Below, one piece after another: positions 57,301-64,000 of a stretch of 64,000 nucleotides of DNA. The position numbers and the translations under genes were made by a program. The stretch is from Scenedesmus sp. ARA3. Its lineage: Eukaryota > Chlorophyta > Chlorophyceae > Sphaeropleales > Scenedesmaceae. Where the stretch lies: the NCBI GenBank assembly GCA_004335835.1, contig RWJK01001539.1, positions 33,896 to 97,895 of the forward strand, given 5' to 3'. The notes under the pieces were generated by a model. The model saw only the letters and a program-made list of their open reading frames with translations, made no database searches and was not told the origin of the DNA. Every line of letters begins with the position of its first letter. Within the stretch, counting starts at the first letter, position 1.

Positions 57301-58655
57301 CAGCCACAGCTGGCACAGGCTCCTGGGTGAAGCAGATGGTGAGGGCCCAGCCGGTGAGGGTGATGGGGGAGGTGGACGCGTCAGCAGTGCTGCCCAGGGC
57401 GGGCACATCGGCCACACGCAGCACCCAGGAGCCTGCAGCAGCAGCAGCAGCAGTAACGTCAGGAACCAGGGTTGGATCAGTGTGTTGGTGAGGATGTGGA
57501 CATGTATGCTCAGAAGCAGCAGCAGCAGCTCCAGAGTTCGGGCAGCAGGGACTAGCTCAGGCCAACTGTCATCTTGATGTTGATGCCAGTCTAGACAGCC
57601 TGCACAAGCCACCGGCGCTGGAATGCTCTGTGCAGGCATCATGTACCCCTGCATTACACAACATATAGGCACATAAACAACCACACTAGCATTCATTCAG
57701 AGGAACGCTGCGCACTCACCGCTTGCATCCTTGCCATTGAAGGCAGCCAGGGGCTGGGCGGGCTTGAAGGAGCCAGTGAAAGGTGCAGCCTCAGCAGCAG
57801 CAGGGAACTCAGCGGCAGCAGCATCGGCAAAGCCTGTGCCGGCCAGATTGGCTCCCAGAGCACCGGTGCCTGTCTTCTTGAGGATGACAGCTGCATCAGG
57901 GGTGGCGCTGTTGAGGGGGGCGCGCAGCAGGGAGACCTGCGGGACGGCAGCAGCAGCAGCAGGAGCAAGGTCAGAAGTTGGAGGGGTTGCCGTTCAGCTT
58001 GATGTGGGTGTAGCAGCCGGCAAGGCTGAAGAGGTAAGGTAAGGCCGCAAGTGGAGAGAGCCTTGAGACTTGTGCTGGCCGTTCAGTGGGATGTGCAACT
58101 GCTGTTTGAGGGTGGCATGTGGGCATGTGAGGGGAGCACAACGCTGCAGCTGTCCTGAGCTGGCAGATGTATGCAGTTGGCTTCCCCTGGTTTACAGCCT
58201 GCATGCATGGATACCTGTTCTGTGCCGCTGCATGCATACAAGGATGCCGAAAGGTTACTCTGGCACTGGCAGCTGGCCTTGGGAGCCAGCAGCGCTGACA
58301 GGCCTTGCCAGGGGCTGAGTGTATATGCATGCACTTGATACACTTGCTGTCCAGCTGTCCTGAGTGCAAGGCCTGCGCTTGTGGCTGGCAATCAAGCTGA
58401 TTATCAACAACTGCAGCTGGAGCCATATCTGCTGCTGCTGACCTGCAGGTCGCCAATCTTGGGGAAAGCCGCACTCATGCTGTTGACTGTCACTGAGGCG
58501 ATTGGGGCGCTGTGTGCCACCATGATGGGGTCCATGAGCAGCTTGCTGCTGCTGGAGGTGAGCAGCTTCTTGTACGTCTTGCAGATGGGCTGCTGTGCGT
58601 TGGCCACAGCCGCACAGCCAAGCAGCAGCAGCATAGCCACTGCCGTGTTCTTCAT
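53434..58655 (-). CDS. Secreted P-domain (Homo B) protein with helical C-terminal half, 550 aa
   Basis: Exons: 58655-58443, 57936-57720, 57432-57167, 56886-56796, 56391-56290, 55808-55600, 55332-55236, 54972-54859, 54539-54451, 54172-54110, 53625-53434 (TGA); 551 codons including stop. Signal peptide MKNTAVAMLLLLGCAAVANA. Residues about 60-180 resemble the P domain of proprotein convertases: PKIGDLQVSLLRAPLNSA, SFKPAQPLAAFNGKDASGSW, LRVADV, TLTGWALTICF. A ladder of N-glycosylation sequons follows (NAT, NMT, NMT, NVT, NGT, about six residues apart). The second half is Ala/Lys/Met-rich and predicted helical (SYLNKKLSDHINAVNGASQL, AKHVVDTYTTTEGVVKAHI), like apolipoprotein or LEA helices. No protease domain is present. 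Function unknown; extracellular matrix or cell-wall role is an inference. The exon 1 donor (GTCAGC) is non-ideal. Confidence 0.78.
53591..53773 (-). repeat. Tandem duplication covering the start of the last P-domain-gene exon
   Basis: The start of exon 11 and its intron flank recur with a spacing of about 144 bp: ggacaggaaggccatcttgc at about 53595 and 53741. The second copy lies in the intron and keeps an AG acceptor position. Confidence 0.8.
54175..54223. repeat. CAG/CTG run at an intron 3' end
   Basis: About 16 CAG units on the plus strand; on the gene (minus) strand this is a CTG run directly abutting the exon 10 acceptor CAG. It replaces a normal pyrimidine tract. Confidence 0.9.
55768..55942 (-). 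repeat. Duplicate of the P-domain-gene exon 6 start
   Basis: About 48 bp (gagagcttcttgttgaggta on the plus strand) with the acceptor occurs at 55768-55815 and 55893-55942. The upstream copy (in transcript order) has an equivalent acceptor but then diverges into intron-like sequence. Confidence 0.88.
57168..57265 (-). other. N-glycosylation sequon ladder
   Basis: Five NxT sequons spaced about six residues apart in a Gly/Ser/Thr-Met context (SGNMTTSGNMTMGG), encoded by a degenerate 18-bp repeat. Likely heavily glycosylated stalk following the P domain. Confidence 0.7.
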
Positions 58656-59165
58656 CTTGCTGCTGAAGTTGACACCTAGGTTCGTAGTTGGATGTGCCGT
58701 TGGGGGTTGACTGCTCACAGAACTGGGTGATTAAACGTGAATTGCTTCTAGGATGATTCGATAGCTTCTAAGTCGTAGATGCGCAGCCGAGCAGGGGTGT
58801 GGCGAAACAAGTGAAGGCACCAGCTTATATCGAGCAGTGCGACACGACGCTATCCTCGTACACACGTTACGGTTGCAGTTAACGTCACTTCTTCTTTGGA
58901 CCAAGAAAACCGTAACCGTGGCAGAACGGCAGGGTTAGGAGTCTCGCAACCTTGTACAAGGACGTCGCAAGGACACGTTCTGACCTTGGCAGGGGGTTGC
59001 CTGCGACACATAGGCACATAAAAGACTGCGACCAACTCCATGCTGCTACAAGCCTTCGATCTGCTTCTAGTCGACAAGTCTTGCAAACTTCGCACCTCAA
59101 GCTACTGCAGGCTGACACTGCGCGTACCCTTGCCAGTTGCCTGCAACACAATCCAGATCGTCACA
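58656..59165. promoter_or_regulatory. Divergent promoter shared by two secreted-protein genes
   Basis: 510 bp between the two start codons. Composition is less repeat-rich and more AT-balanced than the genes. No named motif can be supported, but close divergence suggests co-regulation. Confidence 0.5.
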
Positions 59166-61450
59166 ATGCAGCGCAAGCTCCTTATATGCCTGTTCGCAAG
59201 CCTTCTGCTTGCTCAGGTGGGACACCGCGAGCTGCAGATGCCTGCTACAGCCTGGTCGAGTTGTCGCAGTCATTGGCAGTAGCAGCAGCAGAACAGGAGA
59301 CATCCCCGCTCTCAGCACATCAACGCATGCCAGATCAGCAGCAGCAGTATCAATGTCTCTCAGTTCTGCAACCTAATGCTAACGGAACCACATCCACGGC
59401 TGGCGCTCTCCCCAACCCCTGCTGCAGGCTTTTGCTGATGGCCCCAAGGAGAGGCAGGTCGACCCTGCTGTTGGCGCTGCTGCTGGTGCCATCGGCGCTG
59501 CCACTGGCCTTCCCCTGTCTGCACTGACTGCCGGCCTCGTGCCTGCCAGCGCTGCTGCATGTGAGTGCAGCACACCTGACAGCACACCGCCTTTTGATTT
59601 CACACACACAGCAGCAGCAGCAGCACCAGCAGCAGCCGACAGGAACAGACACAGCGGAAAGGGTTGGCAGCACTACCAGCAACTCTGCCTGCTTCCTGTG
59701 CCTCAGTTCAGCACAATGTTGCACTGAGCAACCAGCACCGACCAGCAGCTGCTTGCTGCTTGCTTTTCAACAGCTGGCACTCAAGCCTCAAGCTCTTGCA
59801 GCAGCTACTGTGGATGCAGCCAATGTGTCACCCTCAACATGCCCTTGAGCAGCATCTGCCGCGTATGACACATGTGTGTATCCCCAACTCAAGCTGCTGC
59901 CCTGCCCTGCTGCCCTCTTCCTTCTTTCCTCCTGCTGCTGTCCGCATCCGCAGCTGCCGTCGCCAACAAGGTCATTGCTGGCGACTCTGCTGCCAAGGCC
60001 CTGGCCAACGGCGCAGGCGCTGCCGGCGCACTGGTTGGAGGCCTGTTTGCTGGCCATGCCGCAAAGCTGGGTGCCCTCGGCTCTGCACACACACTGGCTG
60101 GCAAGGCCCTGGTTGACATTGTGCGTGCAATCAACTCGCTGCACATCGCTGGCACCAACATCGCTGTGGGCGTGGCTGATAATGCACTGGGCGCAGTGGT
60201 CGGCAAGATCAGGTGCGTGTTGCAGCTGAACTGGTGAACGAGATAATGTTGCAGACTGGCCGGCTGCAGCAGCAACAAACAGCAACAACCCCTGCGCACA
60301 CGCATGATGGCTGGCTGGTGTGCTGCAGCTGCAGCTGCAGCTCTGCAAGCATCGCCTGGCAGCTGACTAGCTTCTTCTGCTATCTTGCTGCACATCATCA
60401 GCCCACCAGCCTTCAGCATGCATGTGCAATGAGCAGCTTCCCATCCCATCTTCCTGCTCTCCCTGCCACTCCTCACACCTTCTGCTCCCTGCCCTGCCAT
60501 CACCTCTACCCCTGCTTCCACACCCGCAGGGCCGAGGCGCTGGCCATCGGCAGCGTGTACACGCAGCTCATCGGCGAGTTTGGCCGCCACGTGGGCAACG
60601 GCCTCACCGCCATCGAGACCCTGGGCAGCGGCGGCCTGCGCTTCCTCAACCCGCTGTCCCTGGGCATTGATGCGCTGGAGCTGCACCTCAACAGCCTCAT
60701 CCTGTTCCTGCAGGAGCTGGCAGCACCCAGCGTGGCTGGCCCAGGCCGGGGTCTGGCCCTGGCCCCCTTCATCGGTGAGTGCAGCTGCTGTGGTTGTTAG
60801 CTGTGGTTGTCAGCCCATGCACCGTCTACTGTGTTCCTGCTCGGCTGTGGACTCTTGTTGCGCAAGACAGCTGGCCTTGGCTCCCTTCATCGGTGAGTGT
60901 TTCAGCCACTTGCTTGATACACATCAATTGCACATCAACAATAACAGCTGCAGGAAGGCTTGTATTGATCACTAGGCTGGCTGGAGGTGTGGTTGGGTGC
61001 TGCCCTGGGCTAAGTAGGAAGGCAGGTGTGCTGCCTCACTTGCTGCGCTAGCAGTGCAGCTTCCGCCAGGTACTGCGGTATTTCAGCGTGCTACCCTGCC
61101 CTTAGCTCAGTACCCATTTTGCTGCTGCTGCTGCTGCCGCCGCCATGCAACTGCCTGCCGACTTGTGCCGGCCCGCAGGCACTCTGCAGGCGACCAGGGG
61201 CCTCCTGGGAGCTCTGCAGGGAGCACTGATGGGCCCAACCGGCGGTGTGCTCAACGCCTTTGATAATGCCATCAGTGCAGCCGGCTCAGTGATCGGCGGC
61301 CCCGCAGGTGCTGCCGGCGGCATTGCTGGTGCTGCTGCTGGCGCTGCGGGTGCAGTTGCAAACGCAGTGGGTGGTGCAGCCCTGGGCTCCACTGCCAACC
61401 TGGCAAAGCTGGTGGGAGAGGCCATCAAGCTGGTGGACAAACTGATCTAA
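59166..61450 (+). CDS. Secreted Ala/Gly-rich hydrophobic helical protein, 319 aa
   Basis: Exons: 59166-59216, 59428-59560, 59954-60212, 60530-60774, 61179-61450 (TAA); 320 codons including stop. Exon 1 encodes a compact signal peptide MQRKLLICLFASLLLAQ. The mature protein consists of long small-residue helices with glycine zipper patterns: AVGAAAGAIGAATGLPLSAL, NGAGAAGALVGGLFAGHAAK, AAGSVIGGPAGAAGGIAGAA. These alternate with amphipathic segments (YTQLIGEFGRHVGNGLTAIE, ALELHLNSLILFLQEL). Glycine-zipper helices can insert in membranes or assemble into multimers; this is inference. No family was recognised. It is divergently paired with the P-domain gene, so the two may act together outside the cell. 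Confidence 0.75.
60751..60900 (+). repeat. Copy of exon 4 donor region in the Ala/Gly-rich gene
   Basis: The end of exon 4 and its donor (60751-60782) recur at 60870-60900 (ctggccttggctcccttcat then CGGTGAGTG). Confidence 0.8.
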
Positions 61451-61516
61451 GCTGATCTGATCCAAATTGATCTGATCTGATCTGATCTGATCTGGTTGGA
61501 TTTGGTCTGATCTAAG
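61440..61516. repeat. Pentanucleotide TCTGA microsatellite across the stop codon
   Basis: Repeated tctga/tgatc units begin in the last codons of the gene (AAACTGATCTAA) and continue for about 70 bp. The stop codon itself is part of the repeat. Confidence 0.8.
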
Positions 61517-62990
61517 CAGCCCTGCGTACTGTGCCTCAGCTTGTGGGATGTTTTGAGTCCTTTCCAGGTGTGTAGGCTTGCCACCAGACAGCCGCTCAGG
61601 CTTGCTGGTGCAACGTTCTTCCTTCGAATTGATGCTTGCCTTGTGATGAGAAGGAGCAACACAGCACGGTGACATATGGCTATTGTGATTTGGATTTCTA
61701 TTTGCGATTCACATGCTGCTTCATTGCTTCTTCCTGGGTTGCATGGTGCATCTGCACCTCAGCTGCAACAAGATTGTGCTGCACATCTGGTGCATTCCTT
61801 ACTACAGTGTTTAGCAACTACCAGTTCTGCTCGTCAGTGACTTGTTGCCAGCTTGAAGGTTGATGGTTGGTGGTTGGTGTGGTGTGTGTGTTGAGCTGGT
61901 TTGTACAACAGCTCGTGAGGTGACAAGAAGTTGTGGCCTGGTGCTGCCTGGCAGCATGTGGAGTTTAACTGTGTATCACCTTGCATACTTAGTGGAACTC
62001 TGTGCAGCATGCAGCCTTGTGCTGGCGTGGCTGTGTTGTGTGTGGCATGGTTCACCTGGCGCTGCCAATAGTGCAGCAAGCCACGTGGCACTCTTGGTGG
62101 CATGCCTACCTTGCAGCCCTGAGAAGGGTGCAGATGTAACAGATACAACCATGCTGCCACTTAGACGAGCCTTGGGACAAGGGGGTGTTGAGCTATACCA
62201 CGGCTACAGTAAAGCTATGGCAGGAAATTGCTGTGCTTTGATGCAGGTGCAGTTCACACATGTGACAGCTGCCTAGCACATACATTAGCAGCAGCTGAGG
62301 GCTGCACACTGCCCAGTTGCCAGCGAGCAGGCCTAGGCAGACATATGAACACCTGTGCCGTTTCAAATGCAGTGTACAAAAAAACTTGTCAGGAACACGC
62401 AATCACCGCCACAGGTTGCAGTCAATCACCCTGAAAGCTGCTTCGAGCCAACGCTGCTGGTCAGCTCAGCAAAATCCATGGTCGCACAGTGAGTGTGCAT
62501 GTTGTGCACTTCGTACTTCAGTCGGACTTAGTCAACAGTGGCGGGGTGAACCCAACATCACAACGCATCTGAGAATCATGCTGACCATCTGTGTTTTTCC
62601 AAGTCATGCAACTCACTTTCAGCAAGGGTGTCCGGTCTGGTCTTGATCATATGACCTTTGGAAGCTTGGCTCCTTGCCAATTGGCACGAGTGCTCGCAAG
62701 CACACTTGCAAGCACACATGTGCATGTACATGCAAGTGTGACGAAGCTGGATCGACGATGTTGACCTTGGTGGAGTTGCGGGTAGGCACTGGCTTCAAAG
62801 TCGATGTTCCAACTTCAGCTATCTTTAAAGGCGTGCTAGCATGTTGACAGTCCTTCACAAGCGAGTATGCTTGCAGGCCAAGGTTTCGCATAGCCTCTGA
62901 CATCCAGCTTCATGAGTTCACACCATGGCACAACTCCCAGACAGTGTCGTCGCTTTCTTTTGGGAGAAGCTTAAACTGCTAATTCATATC
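61451..62990. other. Gene-poor interval
   Basis: No supportable gene. A minus-strand frame at about 62640-62903 (EVGTSTLKPVPTRNSTKVN) has protein-like composition but no splice partners and no recognised family. A TGTAA at 62135-62139 is a weak candidate end for the preceding gene. Confidence 0.45.
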
Positions 62991-62996
62991 TTGTGA

Positions 62997-63240
62997 GCCA
63001 CGGTGGCGACATGGAGCGCGATATGGCCCGGCACAAGCCAGACCAGGCAGGGCATGTAAATTTGGCAAACTCTTACATCAAAATAGAGGCGCTGAAAGGT
63101 ATCCCAGCGATCCCAGTAGCTAATGCACGCATCGTGAGCGACGGGGGCAGCATGGAACGCGATGTGGCCCGGCCGACGCCAGACCATGCAGGGCATGTAA
63201 TTTTAGATAACGATAACATGAAGATAGAAGAAGTGAGAGG
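62997..63240 (+). repeat. Diverged direct repeat of about 105 bp, both copies open in one frame
   Basis: Two copies (about 62997-63100 and 63135-63240) share atggagcgcgatatggcccg-like and cagggcatgtaa-ttt blocks at roughly 75 percent identity. Both read in the same frame as MERDMARHKPDQAGHV and MERDVARPTPDHAGHV. Confidence 0.75.
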
Positions 63241-64000
63241 GCCAGACCACCTGGACCAGCAGGGCAAGGGCAAGAAGCAGCTGAAGGAGTACCTGGAGGA
63301 GGGCACCATCAAGCCCGTCACAGGAGACCAAGGTGGGGTGGGCCTTTACACAAATCGCTTGCCATACATGCCTGCATGCTGACTAGAGTGATTCCCGGGC
63401 ACCAGCTACGGGTCGTAACACCCCCTTAGTGCATCGCAGGATGCAGCAGCTACTGCTTAGGGAGCGGTGCACTGCTACAGCAGCAGCGCCAGACGCCCAG
63501 CTCACTGCAGGGCGCCTGCAGTACACTGCTGATTGCTGCAGCAGCCTCATGCAACTACTCCAGTATGTTCCGCAAAACCGCTGTGTCACTTGCTGCGCTG
63601 CAGTGGTGTACCGTCTGAAGCAGGCAGGCAATGCACCCGAAGGCACTGATGCAGGCGGCGGCAGGGACACCAGCGCAGCTCAAGTGGCAGTGCTTGGCAG
63701 CCCCACGGTACGCATGCAGCAGCTGGAGGCTGTACTGCAGTGGCTGCCTGTTGTAACTACACACCATCCGCCTTGTATGACCTGGCCTGGCTTGGCTGTA
63801 GTCCTCTGTACAGGGACCAACATGTTGGGTTGGGTGTGGCGCTGTTGCTGCTGCTGGGAATCGTCCCGTGGGTAGCTGTTGCTACTCCAGCCAGACCTAG
63901 AGCAACTGCATTGCATCACACTGCAGCTCAATGTAATCCCCACAACTTCCTCTTTAACACAAGACAATTGCACATAAGTCTGCAGAACTGCTGCTGCCGC
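63012..64000 (+). CDS. Unrecognised gene, 3' truncated by window end
   Basis: Two exons join in frame: one ending at 63332 (GTGGGG donor) and one at 63604-63707 (donor GTACGC). The junction reads EEGTIKPVTGDQVVYRLKQA, with a Lys-rich helix (GKGKKQLKEYLEE) before it. The first exon is open from at least 63012, where ATG starts the duplicated MERDMAR block. An alternative start at 63219 (MKIEEVRGPDHLD) would place the duplication in the 5' UTR. Nothing beyond 63707 could be joined confidently, so the rest of the gene lies downstream. No family is recognised. Confidence 0.45.

Noticed and set aside
62619..62903. 94-codon minus-strand frame
   Set aside because: Protein-like in part but isolated, unrecognised and without a consistent exon chain.
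1..64000. CRISPR arrays, bacterial operons, rRNA genes
   Set aside because: None seen; the direct repeats are minisatellites, microsatellites or local exon-edge duplications, and the gene structure is eukaryotic.

Overview
This window looks like nuclear DNA of a chlorophycean green alga. The evidence is intron-dense genes with GT-AG introns, coding regions full of CAG/CTG-encoded Gln, Ala and Ser runs, TGTAA poly(A)-type signals 20-450 nt after several stops, a plastid alpha/beta hydrolase of the CHLOROPHYLL DEPHYTYLASE type, and a paired TFB5/REX1-B locus like the one known from Chlamydomonas. Placement below class level would be a guess. All exon models were built by hand from splice sites and reading frame. 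In each model listed as complete, the exon lengths sum to a whole number of codons.

Layout: 1-7513 (+) is the 3' end of a large secreted-type cadherin-like repeat gene. 7.5-11.6 kb has no supportable gene but holds a 24-bp minisatellite, two retroposon-like tails ending in TGTAA repeats, and a 29-N assembly gap. 11.6-15.2 kb (-) is an unrecognised 436-aa gene. 15.8-21.3 kb (-) is a NIMA-related kinase with a C-terminal CAP-Gly domain. 22.3-25.1 kb (+) is a CLD1-like plastid hydrolase. 26.1-29.1 kb (+) is a secreted propeller-like protein. 30.4-35.4 kb (-) is an alpha/beta hydrolase with ubiquitin-interacting motifs. 35.7-36.8 kb is an unresolved coding-like island. 37.0-38.2 kb (-) is a four-helix membrane protein. 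38.5-41.3 kb (-) is REX1-B and TFB5 in apparent dicistronic order. 41.8-47.8 kb (+) is a CCX/NCLX-type cation exchanger. 48.9-51.8 kb (+) is BUB3. 53.4-58.7 kb (-) and 59.2-61.5 kb (+) are two secreted proteins sharing a 510-bp divergent promoter. 63.0 kb to the end (+) is the start of an unrecognised gene.

The most unusual genome-scale signal is a recurrent class of short local duplications. They copy an exon edge together with its splice site (30-80 bp, displaced about 40-250 bp) and occur in at least six unrelated genes. They resemble decoy or spare splice sites and may be a general way this genome creates alternative exons. Other highlights are the NEK/CAP-Gly fusion, the TFB5-REX1-B pair with no poly(A) signal or AUG between cistrons, and cadherin-like repeats whose two introns per repeat recur at near-identical positions but slide in phase.
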